From Epiperipatus broadwayi (Eukaryota; Onychophora; Udeonychophora; Euonychophora; Peripatidae): 64,000 nucleotides of DNA. Made by a program: the position numbers and the translations under genes. Positions 48,400 to 61,189 of this stretch are shown here, piece after piece (positions within the stretch are counted from its first letter, which is position 1; every line of letters begins with the position of its first letter). Below the pieces are notes generated by a model. The model was not told the DNA's origin and ran no database searches. It was given only the letters and a program-made list of their open reading frames with translations. The stretch is taken from assembly GCA_028023455.1 (NCBI GenBank), contig JAQFVV010000020.1, positions 4,139,092-4,203,091 of the forward strand. Direction: 5' to 3'.

Positions 48400-49930
48400 T
48401 GATAGATGATCAATTTCTATCATATTATCTGTCTTATTTTCATAATGTCACATAGTGATATGTTTGTGACTGCCAGTCACTCTTATGTAGTACCAAATAC
48501 TTCAAAAAATAGTAGGTATGAGTTTATTTTCTACTGTATGCACATTGTTTACACATGTAGTTGCTCTTATGTATCAATTATTGTAGTGCAGATGGTATTT
48601 TCTGTATTATATAATTATTTGAGTATTTTAATTGCTTGCTAATATGTTAATCTGAAATTGAAGCCACAGTTGTTTAAATAAATTATTCTTCATTGATAAT
48701 ATTGTATTATCCTTATTTGGCAGCATTGTTTTAGTCTTAGAACAGCAATAATGAGAGGGGTGAGTAGTTAGATTTATATGCAGTAGATTGAAATCCATTC
48801 AAAAGCATATAATGATAAAAATACCTTAATTCAAAAATTATCAAATTTCAATTGTTTAAAAACATTTAAGCTACTGTGTACTATATCTGTGTATAAATTA
48901 AAATAATACTAATAGGATTTAGAAAAATTGAGTTACCTTTAATTACTTTATAAAAGTAATTAACTAAAGTACCAACAATGTGTTTTATTTTCTATATATT
49001 GTGACCTTCTGGATAGGCACCAGAAACCAATTGTGTTAAATAGCATCATATCAGTAACAGCTGGTTGCATCTAACTAAAAAAATGAAATAACCTGAAGTT
49101 TTAACATTTTTTCTCATTAATAATCTAAAACTCTATTTAGTCAGCACTTGCAGATATTATTTGAAAGTTTTGAGATATTTAATATTTTTCTTTAGTGAGC
49201 GTTTAATTATAGAAAGAGGGGTGGTTTGTCACAGAAATTGCTAGTGTATAGTTTAAATTGATCCGAGTTTGTTTTTGTCTGTACGACAGTGTTGATATTT
49301 GTTTTGATGATTTTCTGGTTTATTTGCTTTTTAATACTTCACTCTATAGTGTAATTAGTGCAATATATTTGACTCATAGTCATAGAAACTTATATTTCAG
49401 TCAGATCAGTTTAGTAGTTGTAGTACAGCATATGTGTGTCCATATATGTTTGTTCCATCTTTCAACTTCATTTTTCATCCATGTACTTCATTAAACTATC
49501 AAATATCATGTTTTACAGTAAAATATTTAATTTCATAATCAATATCTTGGATAACCAGTTTAAACATATTTTAAATGAATTAATGGATCAATGGACCAGT
49601 GAATTGTCAACTAGACACATATACTATCAATTATTTTATTTGCTAAAATAAAAATGTTTTTGTTACTTTAGAAAGGCAGAATATTTATTATTGTTTTAAT
49701 TTAATTACTTTTTTTAAAGACAAAATGATTTTTTTCCTTTCTTTCTTTTTCAAGAGAGAAAAAGTTTTTGCATAATTGTAACTAATTACCTCAGTACAGT
49801 GGGAGGAGTAACCTTTGTTTCTAGAGTTGAACTTTTATGTGATCATGGATTGGTGGAAAAAACAAATGGTTATGGGATAATCTGATATAAAAGGGAAATA
49901 CTTTTACAAAAAGTTGGCTTTTCTTATTAC
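48400..49930. other. AT-rich intergenic DNA
   Basis: Frames at 48406-48642, 49258-49494 and 49436-49651 are Tyr/Ile/Phe/Ser-rich without recognisable domains and are probably chance. Confidence 0.4.
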
Positions 49931-49945
49931 AACAATTATCTCTCC

Positions 49946-50060
49946 CTCCATCTTGCATTGGTGGTCGAGAGATCAGCGCAACTGCCTTGCACTTGCAGGC
50001 AGTTGACTGGGTTGCGGCTTCGCATCCCGGCCAATGCTATGACACTTTTTTTAAAAAAAG
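49946..50060 (+). mobile_element. tRNA-derived SINE copy 4
   Basis: Body cttgcattggtggtcgagag ... ccaatgctatgacactt with a T7A7 tail. Flanked by perfect 13-bp duplications caattatctctcc (49933-49945, 50061-50073). Confidence 0.92.
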
Positions 50061-50289
50061 CAATTATCTCTCCACCAAGGGTTTTTATTACTAAAATTTT
50101 CTCACTACAAATTGATTCTTTCATAATCCAAACTCAAAAGAATAAAATTCTATTAATTTTCTGGATGAAAATGGTTAAGAAATTCTTCTGGAAAAAGTAA
50201 AAAACTAATATGCAGACATAAACAACTATGGAAACAAGGTGTAGCTTCTCTACTTCTAATTGACTAATTTAGATTTAAAATCATCATTT

Positions 50290-50940
50290 GGGGTACATAT
50301 GTGTGTCTATACTATAAATTTTCTTTGCCTAAATTTAATCTCTAATATTAAATAAGCAATTGAAATGTGTGTCTATATTTTAAGTTTGATTTGCCTAAAT
50401 TTAATCTCTAATATTAAAGAAATAATTGGAATGTGTGAATTTTACTATTGTTCTGGAAAATTTATGCTGAACTTTTTTATAAAATATTTTAAAGACTCTC
50501 TATTGATAATTTCTATTAGTTACAAAGAAGTAAAATTTAAATGAAAGGATGTGTGCAAATAACTACAAAGTATAATTTTTTAAACATTATTATTTTATAA
50601 AAGTCAGTATTGGAATTCTAACTACCAGACAACTTTAAGAAAAAGAATGTCAGGCTAATTTTTTTACAAGGTATATTTTTCTTCACTCTTCACTCAATTG
50701 AATTTTAAATTAACCCTATTATTTGAAATGTATTTATGTGCTTATAACTTAAATCTACTTTATTTGCCTATGTCTTCTATTATTAAGGATAAAATGAAAT
50801 TGTGTGAACTTTATAATCTTTTAAAAATTTTATGCAGAATTGTCTAACGAAGCCTACCATAGACTCTAAATTTAAATTCTCTTCTAGTTATATAAAAGTT
50901 AAGTTAAATGAGAGGATGTGTGTATAATTTATTGTGCTAT
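50290..50940 (+). repeat. Local tandem and spaced duplications
   Basis: A unit of about 80 bp (tgtgtgtctata ... ttgcctaaatttaatctc) is repeated twice (50300-50450). A larger, more diverged copy of the following 250 bp (ending 'gaggatgtgtg') recurs at about 50750-50940. Confidence 0.6.
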
Positions 50941-50949
50941 ATTTTGAAC

Positions 50950-53930
50950 TATTATGTGATAATAACTATGTGTATCATTCACGTTTATGAAATATTTTAT
51001 TAAAGAAGTGAATGCATGGCTTACAAAGAATTAACTAATCACTAGTATTTATTTAATGTGTAGCTGATTTAAGTCGAATAGAAGAACATTAATATTATAT
51101 ATTTCTTGTTCTCCTCAGTATGTGGACATATTATAAAAGAAAAATATTATTATCTAAGGAATTGCAGATTTTATGTGAACAATTAATTAGCAACAGACCA
51201 AAATAAGTATATTCATGCTAATGTTTTTTTAAGCCTGCTGAAGTTATTACTAAGTTGGAAATTTCCGGAATTAATTAAATGGCCAATATTAAACAAATAT
51301 ATAGCTGAAATTATCTATCCATTATCTCTGTTGTTATAAAAGTCTATTACTTACGTTGTATTACTGAACTCAATTAGCTATTGCTAAGAACATTCGAGAT
51401 TGCTTAATTAAATCTAAATTGTGAATGTTTATTCTGTAGGAATTTGTCTTCATGTTTTACTAACACATACTCATATGAAATCATCATCCTTGTCATCTCG
51501 TCATTCAGGAGACTTTATGTTAAAAACTTTGCAAGTGAATTTTTTTTAAGTTAAAGAAGAGTAACATTTTTTTGTCTATTGCCATTGGTATACCACTGAC
51601 AGATAGATAGGTTTATTATTTATTTATTTGCTTATTTAATTTATGCTATTTCCTTGACTTCAAGAATGTCTCGGATAGCGTATTGCAAATTGCAATATGC
51701 CAGTAAATGATCATTATTTAAATATTTTTTATGTTGTTATATATAGGTTTTAGTGGTTTTTATTAAAGAGAGGTATTTTTTTTCTATTTAATGTCTCGAA
51801 GCAAGCACTTGGCTTAGAGAGTAGCAAATGTATGAAAGATAAATATTGTTGTCAGAAATGGTGAGACCTCTTTGACAATAATTATTGCCATTTAAATTTT
51901 TAAAACAGCTAATAGTTTGTCATAAACTAAAAGTTTTTATTTTCAGTTTACCATTTACTTTGCTCTAACATTTGCGTACTATATAATTTGAAATTATTTA
52001 TCCGCTCTTATTCATACGTATGTGTATCTGTCTTACGCCATTATTTCATATAATTAGTAAATATTCAGTTTTTTAATTGTTTCTCTGTTATTTTCGGATA
52101 ATGTCACGTGCTAAAAGAATTGAAAGAATTAGTAACCTATCCGTGTATGGATTTATTTCCAATGTTTAGAGTGAACCGTATTAAATAGCTGTGAGAAAGA
52201 AAAGTTATCAGTGATATGTTCTATGTTGATTGGGATTGAGAACTCTCTCCCTTAATACATCTAAGTATTTGCCATGAGTGAAGTATATTTTTAGATTATT
52301 TATTTATGCATTATAAAAATATTTTCTGAAGTTAGGTAGTGTATTTCCCCTTTATTCTGGTGGTGAGACTGAGTTCCACACCAATAGTATACCTCAATGT
52401 TAGGTGGGGAGTCATTATTTGTCGTTTAGGTTTTAGTCAAGAGGCTTTTTTATTCCTATGTGCTTAATTTTTTTGAATATTCGTTTTGTTATCGTAGAAT
52501 CATAGCTATATATAATGTAGTTGGTGATTAAATAAATGGTCAGATTAAATTTTTTATGAAATATTAAAGCAGAAATAGTGTTATATTTGTTGGTTGGTCT
52601 ATGACATTATCCGTATTATGACGTTTATTTAGTAACTCATAAGCAAACCAACAAGATGTAAATATATTGATTTTATCTTAATTGTAGCATAAGACTAACA
52701 CACACACATAATGCAAATAACCTTGCAGACATGAGAGTATAACACTATTAAATTTATACATCAGGAATTAAATATTTTAAATTATATCATGTTAATTTAC
52801 CACAAGCTTTAAATCATCAAATCATCAGAATGATTATTTTTTATTTTGAATGTGAAAAATATAGCTGTTTAAAAGGATTATTTGATTGAGTTATTTAAGA
52901 TTACTTTCTTGACAACCAAAGTTATTAATTTATTTTATCTCAATAAATGATAGTGTGATCTCCCCAACTTGTATGTTTGAACCCATAATAAGATATTTAT
53001 TTATCTAGTGTTGTTTGCTCATAAAAGATGTTAGAGTTAATTAACAGCCTAAATATATTCGAAGTTAGAATATGAGGGCATTATTTTATTTGTTTATTCA
53101 AATTTTATAGATGTATAATCAATAAATAATAACGTGTATAATAAAAAGTAATTTCAAATCCAGATTGGCGAATGTATTTGTAAATTCAGGAGTTAGGACA
53201 AACAGCCTAATGTAAACCAATTATATTTATTAGATTGCAAAATGTAAATAAATGTTTTATTTATTTATTCAAAACTTTGTCTCGAGTTATTCTTATATGC
53301 ATTCGTATTCTAGTTTCCACATTCCATATATCTATTACAACATAAATGCACTACTTTATAAATTTGATAATGAACATACTTAAATCTGATAATATTGCTC
53401 TTTTGATCCAAACATTATGTGAAATACTATTTGGTAAACTTATGAAGAAGGGTGTATACTTGGTTTATTATTTAGACAGTGATATGAGATTAAAAGATAC
53501 CCTATTTCCTTCAGTATCTAATTGCTAGTCTAGTGAAACATCATTCAACTCATTCCATTATTTTTTTTTTAATTGTAATAATTATAAGTTATTGTATAAT
53601 AGAATTTGTTTAATCAAATTGTACTAAAGATTCCCTGAGATCTCATTTCATAGTTCCAACTTAATATTAATTTAGCTATTTAAATTAAGACATGCTAGAT
53701 AGTGGAGTTATTTAATATCATGTTTTTCTGTTAAAGTTATATTGTAGCTAATATAAGAGTTGTTTAGATGATGGAAGAGATCAAATTGAAATTATAGTTT
53801 ATTAGCTTGAATAAATGAAACTTTATTGATTTCTATCATTTGATTGATTAACAAATTAGGCATTTATTTTATTTTAATGATCAATAATATTTCTTTCTTC
53901 ATTTATTTATATTCTACTGTAACGGTCGAG
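50950..53930. other. AT-rich intergenic DNA
   Basis: No gene, RNA or recognisable mobile element was seen over nearly 3 kb. Confidence 0.45.
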
Positions 53931-53948
53931 GTTTATTGTGGTCTTACT

Positions 53949-54013
53949 GTATCTGCCATACAAGGGCGCTGCCAGGTATTCAAACCTGGAAAATGTATAT
54001 AGTAGGCAGATAC
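53949..54013 (+). other. Nested hairpin of unusual GC content
   Basis: The outer stem gtatctgcc/ggcagatac (nine perfect pairs) encloses an inner stem ccaggt/acctgg with a 6-nt attcaa loop. It resembles a structured RNA or old TIR element, but not a tRNA: there is no D or anticodon arm. Confidence 0.55.
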
Positions 54014-54019
54014 TTAATG

Positions 54020-55280
54020 TTAAGATCCAATTTTGTTTTATTATGACCGTTAGCCCATGCCACTATCTCAAGGAGAAGAAGACATTTAAAATCGACTTAT
54101 TAAACATTTTAATAAAGACTTAAAATAAAGTATATTTTTAATTAATATAAAAAAAATAAATAAATAAACCTCAGCCAGTAATAACACACTAAAAAACATT
54201 TATTAACGCACATATATAAATATTTTAAATTGAGAAATAAAATTCATCTTGTTTTTAATATTAATTTTAAATTTAAATTATTTGGAGTAATTCTGCACAG
54301 ATGGACATTTTAATAATATTTTTACTTTAGAATGTTGAGTCTAGATAGGATACATAGATTACTCATTTAAAAACTTTTAAAAAAACAAATGTTCAACCTC
54401 AGACTAAAAGTTCGTAGCCAACCCAACCCCTGCTTCCTGATATACAAATGCAACCAATGCAATATGAAGTTGCTAGCATAAAACCATGCTGTCAGGAATG
54501 TGTGTGTGCAGCATGAAATTATTTGAAGGACATGATTCTCATCCAGTACAGTAATGTACATCTGTCTGGTGAAGGAATCATGCATATAATATTTAAGAGA
54601 AATGCTACGTATGGTTGAGAGCGGTCTATCTGCCGACTTATAGCCTCTATTCATAGAACTAAAAGGGGTCAATGTCACAGAAAATGTCTGCATCCCTTGC
54701 AACCCAATGACTACATCTTTGGGTCATGCATTCAATTGGGCTTTGCCCTATATGCTAAACATGCTTCATATTACATTGATATAAACACCCATATACCCCA
54801 CCACCAGCATCGATGAAACAAATAGCCTGAAATTAAATTCCTTCAAAATAAACATAAATAATTAAAATATAAAGCTATTAATTGAGAATTCCTGAGGGAA
54901 ATTTACAATAAAGTAAACCCAATGGCACTCATCACAAGGTGCCACATTGACAACAATAACTTAAAAGATATATGAATAAATACATTTGGATACTCTGCAT
55001 GGGGTGTCATATTTACTGATATATCTTTTTTTTTCACATAAAAAAAAATCTTAAAAAATAACTAATATAAACCTTAACGAATCTATGCAGCTATCCACAC
55101 TCAACTTAAATTTAATACATTTTAGTTAACAGATAAAATTAAATAACCTAGTTAAATACAAAAATACATAAACAACAAAAAGAAAAATGGAAATGATTGA
55201 AATAGCAAACTTATATAAAAATAAATAATAATTGATTTAGAGTTTTATTCTTGGTCAAATAAGAGTCCATTTATTTATAT
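54020..55280. other. Intergenic DNA with an unclassified block
   Basis: Segment 54400-54840 is less AT-rich. Its minus-strand frame (54702-54367) has no recognisable domain. Confidence 0.35.
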
Positions 55281-55283
55281 TAC

Positions 55284-55700
55284 TTTTTTTTTTTTATGGA
55301 TTGACTACTTATTGAAGGTATATTTATTTAAAAGAAAGTTCAATTGGTAAAAGTTTATATATCCTCTTTGATCTTGATGACTCCTCCAGATTTCATTCAG
55401 TTTATGGAAGTTCTTGCTGATCCTATTGTTTGCTAATAGTTCTTTGGAGACGTAACCACTACAAGCCATTCATTTGGTCAAGGGCTGTCGTCAAAAGGCC
55501 TCAGCTGGTGCATGCAAAGGAAATTAAATGTATTGCAAGATTTCTACGTCATGAAGTCTGCAATACAGCTACAGTTCATATATAGCTTAATAGTCAGAAT
55601 TCCTAAACAACAATTATTTTGCCTTTTTTATTTTTATGGTCCTCTCATCAGAAATCCAAGTGATCGATCTAGCATAATGTCACTGACTCTAATGTTCCAT
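55284..55700 (-). mobile_element. Retroposed 3' end with poly(A) tail
   Basis: On the minus strand, moderately GC-rich sequence ends with AAATAAA, then about 35 bp later an A12 run (plus-strand T run 55284-55295). A short frame (KELLANNRISKNFHKLNEIW ...) precedes it. Source unknown: a LINE 3' end or a processed transcript. Confidence 0.4.
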
Positions 55701-56268
55701 TTACAGTCCATGCTGTGGCTTCGTGCTTGCATTGGTCAATATAATTTTTTTTATTCTCTTATCTGACTTTTTAATTATTTAAGTGCCCCAAGGGCTAGTT
55801 TGCTTTGCATTTAATTAATAAAATAATCATTTCCATTTGCTAAGATTAAACATGATAGAAATAAACATTTATTTCTATTTTCAAAAATATCAATCTTTAT
55901 ATCTTTACCTTTTTCACAAAAAAAAATACTTCAAATACTTTTTTACTTAAAATAGGTTTTAAAGTTTTCCATCTGTATGATTTATATACGTTAAACACAA
56001 CACTTTTAATTTTGGCTTTTAGTTTTTAATAAAATCAATTTTTATTTACGATCATTTTTATTTTAAAATAATGTAACAACATATGTATACCAGTACACCA
56101 TATGTTCTCAACTTCCTATAACTCTCCACTGAGCTAAGCTATAGGTCAGGTATATGTAGAAGAGTCTCAATATTAATTTAAAGCAAAATAGTTGTTAATT
56201 TATTCTATTCATCAATAGAATTGGAACTCTGGACATTTGTTCATATAATATGCAGGATTGGGTTTAAG

Positions 56269-56298
56269 CCAATATATATAGTGAGTTTTGCCTGTTTT
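56269..56298 (+). mobile_element. Smallest family A insertion (30 bp) with 22-bp target-site duplication
   Basis: Only gtgagttttgcctgtttt plus 12 bp lies between two 22-bp repeats (56247-56268 and 56299-56320; 19 of 22 identical). This defines the family A 3' terminus precisely. Confidence 0.82.
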
Positions 56299-56559
56299 AA
56301 TATGCAGGATCGGTGTTAAGTAGGGGGGTTACAATATATATATATATGTGTGTGTGTGTTACAGGGAAATAAAAATATTGAAGAGAGAAAAAGAATAAAA
56401 AGAAATTCTATAAAAAATCGAACTAAGAAAGTGAAAAATTCACTAGTCACAAATTGCAAAAACTTTTTTTTCATAATATGCTTGCTTAAATCAATGCTTT
56501 GACTTTATATAAGTAATTTGGAGGGAATCCTAATTCATAAATGAAATACACATAAAATT

Positions 56560-57985
56560 TAAATATAACAATAGCAAACTTTTTATGCAGTAATGCCATT
56601 GAGTATAAGCCATAAGAATCAATGCATTCTAGAGTATTTGTGAATAAAATCCCTATCAATTACCTACTCATCCAGTATCCCCAGAACATTTTTTAGTTTG
56701 TGGTGAGGAGCCTTGTATCTGAGAGGATCTTTGGATCTTATGCAATTACCAGCAGTCATCTTTTATTTAGTTTGTTAACTATAAACCTATGAGCTCAAAT
56801 TAAAAACACACTAATGTTTTCAATCTAAGCCAATTCATTTATATAATCATAGAGATCTGAACCCAGTTCAATATCTATACATTTTCATGTCTTTGAATTT
56901 TTTAATAACCACAGTCATTGTCATCCTATGGGAAGGATTGTTATTAAACCACTAAAACATCATATAATCACCAGTTTTTAAGCTTAAACTAATGTTTATA
57001 ACGGTCACAAACTCTTCATAGAGTAGTGCCACCAATACAAGTCATAGTAATCAATGGATGTAAGAAGGTTTGTGCATCAAATACCTATCAAGTGATATTC
57101 ATCCAATATCCCCAGACTAGTTCTAGCTTGTAACTCTTCAAAAACATTGTCTCTCAGATTACTGCACCTAAATCTTCGAATCCTATGCAACCTTCCAGCA
57201 ACCACCTTTTGTCTATTTAATTAATTACAAAACTATGAGCACAAATTAAAAACACAATAATGTTTTCAATTACAGATCTGAACCCAGTTCATTATCTATA
57301 CATTTTAATGCACTTGTTTTTAATAACCATATTTAACACCATCCTATAAACAGGATTGGTATTAAATCACTAACACATCACATGATCACCATTTAGTATG
57401 CTTAAACTATAACACTTTTAAATGTTTTATATCCAAAATTGTAATATAAGTAAATGGTATAAATGAACAATATATTGAGACTTTTTTTACATCCATCGTT
57501 ACATTTATGGCTGAATCCAGTCAAAAGCATTTCATTATTGTATGCACTAATAAAGCTTTTCTCACAATACATTGTTTGTATCGTTTACTTATATGCTTAA
57601 ACTAGTGGTTATAACAGTAGCAAACTATCCATAGAGAAGGGCCACCCAGTATAAGCCATAGTAATTATTGGATACAAGAAGTTTTATGCATAAAATCCCT
57701 ATCAAGTGCCTACTCATTCAATATCCCCAGATGCAACCTTCAGCAGTCATTTTTTATCTATTTAGTTAGTTAATAAAGCTACAGACTTTAGATCCAAAAA
57801 TTTAGGTGAATTACATGCAAACATTTAGGTGCAGAACTCTCAGACCCAAGGCTTCTCACTAATAAAAGTTACAAGTTAGAAACTAGTCTGAGGATACTGG
57901 ATGAGTAGGCACTAGATAGAAATTTTAAGCACAAACCTTCTTGCAGCCACTGATATTATGGCTTGCACTGGGTGGTACTGCTATA
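56560..57985 (-). mobile_element. Family A array: about three antisense units then a sense half-unit
   Basis: 'tatccccaga' marks antisense units at 56676, 57107 and 57722 (spacing 431 bp, then 615 bp because of an insertion). From about 57785 the orientation flips to sense (ctctcagacccaaggcttc ... gcttgcactgggtgg). Ribozyme cores are decayed, but helix I covaries in the sense half-unit (TTCTCA/TGAGGA instead of TCCTCA/TGGGGA). Confidence 0.8.
57410..57591. mobile_element. 182-bp insertion in the family A array, with TIR-like ends
   Basis: Flanked by 13-bp repeats tatgcttaaacta (57397-57409, 57592-57604). Internally 'taagtaaatggtataaa' near the left pairs with 'tttgtatcgtttactta' at the right. 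Superfamily unknown. Confidence 0.6.
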
Positions 57986-57989
57986 AGAG

Positions 57990-58870
57990 AGTTTGATATT
58001 GTTGTAACATCTTGTACAAGCATAGGAAATGGTAATTATGAAAAATACAAATATAATCTAAATATTTATGTTTGTGTTAGCCTTAAAAGTTTCAACTACA
58101 GAGATAAATACTTAAATAGGTATTTCTTTAATATTTATCACCTATTTTTTTAAAAAATTGGATTGTTAATTGCGACTTTCTATATTAAATAGACACAATA
58201 AAATTTTTCTCTGCGTGGTTTGGTGCAATGGTAGAGCAGCATATATTCCTAGCCAGTTTTCTTTCTTCCAATACTGATTCATTTTCCAAACTCTGGGATT
58301 AAAAAACTATTCGATTATTTATTTATCTAAAATAAAACCATAAAATTGCTCTGTAAAATACTCATGCTATTGCTTATTAGTAGTAGTCTTTTAATTAGTA
58401 ATCTATTATTAATAATCAAATTTTATTGTTGCTGCCATTATTTTTTAAGACATATTTGTTACGTTTTAACAAAAATTACCTCAGTTTATTATCATACTAT
58501 AAATAATAGCAGGATTGACCCTTATTTAATGTAAAAGTTTCTTGGTCTGTTTTTCCGCTTAAAAAATTCATACATATATAATTCATAGAATTGAATGGAA
58601 ATGTTCTCACTTTTCCTCTTGAATTCTGACTATCACATGACTTTTTGAACAATTAATTAATCATACAATAATTAGTTTGAATTTTTATTAACAGCCAGAA
58701 ACAATGGACTAAAGTTTTAGTCATCACATTTAACTATTAAACTGTTTTTGTTTTTCACTACATTCTATTAACTATGAACGTAAAATGTATGTGAAAGCTA
58801 TGAAAATCCCCTAGCAAGCAAAACAAAAAAGTACTGAGTGAATCCACTTGTACCCTAGTTTGGATGATAT
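57990..58870. other. AT-rich intergenic DNA
   Basis: A tRNA-like A-box (tggtgcaatgg, near 58220) has no matching B-box. Nothing else was recognised. Confidence 0.4.
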
Positions 58871-58873
58871 AAA

Positions 58874-60055
58874 ACCATGTTTCTTCAAAAATAAGACCTA
58901 ACCAAAACTAAGCCCTAGCATGATTTTTCAAGATGTTTTTAATATAAACTCTACCCCAAATATAAGACATAGTTAAGATTGTCAGCCTAATGGATAGATT
59001 TCATTTGTCTCTTGAAACAATATTGAATTATAAAAGTATTGAATATAACATTCAAAACAACATTTATATACATATATATTACAACTAGCATAAGAAAAGT
59101 ATTTCGAATTAAAATAACGAATGTATAAATAAATATAAATTATATAAGGAATTACATCTAAAACTCCAAGCATGAAAATAATATTTGTATTTAATCAAAT
59201 AAATATGTTGGTTTTTGTATTTGAATGTTACTCAAAATTATTTTGCAGGCAGACTCATTACTAATTATTCTAATAAACTGGCAAACACATATTTACTTTT
59301 CATTTATCAATGCGCCTTCAGTTACTATGATAAGAGAATTCCTTTTGCATCTGGTGCCCAACCATATATACTGTAAATAAATCAACTTTGATATCCGAAA
59401 ATGTTGCAACTTATTACTACTGGGGGTGGTCTTACTTCATAAATTAATCAAGCCAACTTAATTTTTCATGTATTATTTTAACTTAAATATTTCTAATTTC
59501 AACAAGAGGTGATTGTGTGATGTTTAGTGGTCATAACTTCTGAAGACTCATTTAATATTTAGAAATTGTTAAATATGAAGCTCATCACTTCTCTGATTAG
59601 TTATAATGATTTCATAATAGCTTGTAGTTGTCCTAGGAAAATGTTAATATATATATATATGTCACATTCTGCATTGTTACACATCAATAAATTGAATGCT
59701 TATATACAATACAAGCTAAAGTACAGGGGGATCCAATTTCAACATGTAAATAACTTTTAATATTCTCGTATAACGAGAAGGTTCTATGATATTATAATCC
59801 TAAATGTACATATTCAAGCAGTAATAAAAATTGTTTAAGTTCTGTTGAAATTGGTAATGTTGAATAAATGTAGATTTTTGTATTTAAATAAATGTAAGAT
59901 TTTTGTATTTGAATAAATATATACTTTTATACTTGAATAAATGTATATTGTTTGTATATGAAAAAAAAATAAGACATTCCCTAAAAATAAGCTCTAAATC
60001 ATCTTTTGGAGCAAAAATTAATATAAGATCAGGTCTTATTTTCGGGAAGCACGGT
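58874..60055. mobile_element. TIR DNA transposon remnant with CCCGAAAATAAGACC-type ends
   Basis: The left end ACCATGTTTC..CAAAAATAAGACCT and the complement of the right end (ACCGTGCTTC.CCGAAAATAAGACCT) are terminal inverted repeats of about 30 bp. Sub-terminal 'gccctagcatgatttttca' also fits a repeat type I recall in several distant animal genomes; I cannot name it securely. Flanking 8-mers gatataaa/gttacaag agree at 5 of 8 positions, so the duplication is weak. The interior is non-coding. Confidence 0.72.
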
Positions 60056-60356
60056 GTTACAAGGCAGAGCATGACTTATATATATATTAACATATTCTCA
60101 GGACAACTGTAAGCTATTCTGAAATAACTATAACTAATTAAAGAGAAAAACCTGGATCTCATATTTAACAATCAACCACTAAAAACTCGTTTAATATTCT
60201 GAGATAGTTAGAGTCTCGGCCTTTCTCTGATTAGTTATAATGATTTCAAAATTGTTTATAGTTCTCCTGATATATAAACCCCATTCTGCATAGTAACACA
60301 TCAATAAATTGAATGCTTATAAACAATCCAAGCTAAAGTACAGGAGAATCCACTCT
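59543..60356 (+). repeat. Dispersed direct repeat pair (59543-59733 and 60185-60356)
   Basis: Both copies share 'ctctgattagttataatga', 'catcaataaattgaatgctt' and 'caagctaaagtacagg'. One copy is inside the TIR element and the other about 130 bp outside it, so either the element captured it or a local duplication occurred. Confidence 0.8.
59855..59965 (+). repeat. Minisatellite, ~24-bp unit, four copies
   Basis: Units of the form 'tttgtattTgaataaatgta' with small changes lie inside the TIR element near its right end. Confidence 0.85.
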
Positions 60357-60592
60357 GTACTTTTTATGTTTATTGACAGAATTGAATTAATTTATATATA
60401 ACTCACTCGGGTGACTTCAGCATAAATTTCCTCTACATTTGAACTATTGCAATGTATATTTATAATTATAATAAAAATAATACAATAATAAGACAGTTTT
60501 TTTCATGGGTATAAATTTTTATTTTAAAAAAATCTATACGCTTCTTTTTCTCGTCAATAGAGCCTCATGGTTTTGAAGGAATAAAATGGTCG

Positions 60593-60738
60593 TCAATGAT
60601 TAAACCACAAGAGGGCAGTGCTGCGGTCCGTATAACAGGATAGGTTGAAAGAAGACGTTAGATTTTCTTTCATTTCATTTAATTCTGAAATTTCTTCTTC
60701 ACTTAAATGAACTAAACAGACTTGAATCTCCTGCAAAG
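60593..60738 (-). CDS. FBXO39-like: Last coding exon of a second FBXO39-like gene (partial)
   Basis: Acceptor ttattttag|CTTTGC (exon starts 60738) is followed in the same phase as the first gene by LQEIQVCLVHLSEEEISELN, then a CYTDRSTALLWFNH end and TGA at 60595-60593. It aligns without gaps to exon 3 at 19867-20069 (LCEIQLCLVHLTEDEFTDLN ... CYSDSNTALMWYS) but ends 19 residues earlier. Conservation is at the protein level with many silent-type differences, which argues for selection on a coding exon. Upstream exons should lie to the right; none was found up to 64000, in keeping with the 12.8-kb intron of the first gene. Confidence 0.85.
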
Positions 60739-60739
60739 C

Positions 60740-61170
60740 TAAAATAAAGAATAATATCAATATATAGATTAATAGTAATTTTATTGTTTATTTCTAAATG
60801 ATTACTTTATGTTGTTCTTATGAAAAAGTCAAATGTTTTAAGAACTATAAGTATAATTAATTTATTTGCCTTATATTATTTTTTAGCCTCAATGATTTTG
60901 TAGAGTTAAAATTTACTTGCTGGAAGGCAATTTTAATCTCTCAAATATCTTAAATGCTACCGTCCTTGTACATTTTGGTACATAGAATTTATATCTTGTT
61001 AGAGACGTTTGTTTGAGGTTTAAAAATAAACCAAGAACCTTTTTCACTCAGAAAACAAAAATTTCAGTTCTTTCTATTACCATTGGTCTTTTTAACTTTT
61101 ATACTGTAAAAAGCATAAAATATTGAATATTTCTTATATTAATTAATTTTAATTATAATATAAACTATGT
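60740..61170. other. Start of the paralog's last intron, AT-rich
   Basis: Nothing was recognised apart from the presumed intron. Confidence 0.45.
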
Positions 61171-61189
61171 CATATAATATAATCTCTTG

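Noticed and set aside
53949-54013. tRNA gene
   Set aside because: The T-arm-like hairpin is not followed by an acceptor strand, and D and anticodon arms are missing.
54367-54702. 111-aa minus-strand ORF as a gene
   Set aside because: No domain, no splice context, composition like random translation of a repeat.
58205-58300. Possible tRNA or SINE (tggtgcaatggtagagcag)
   Set aside because: A convincing A-box but no B-box, no cloverleaf and no flanking duplications.
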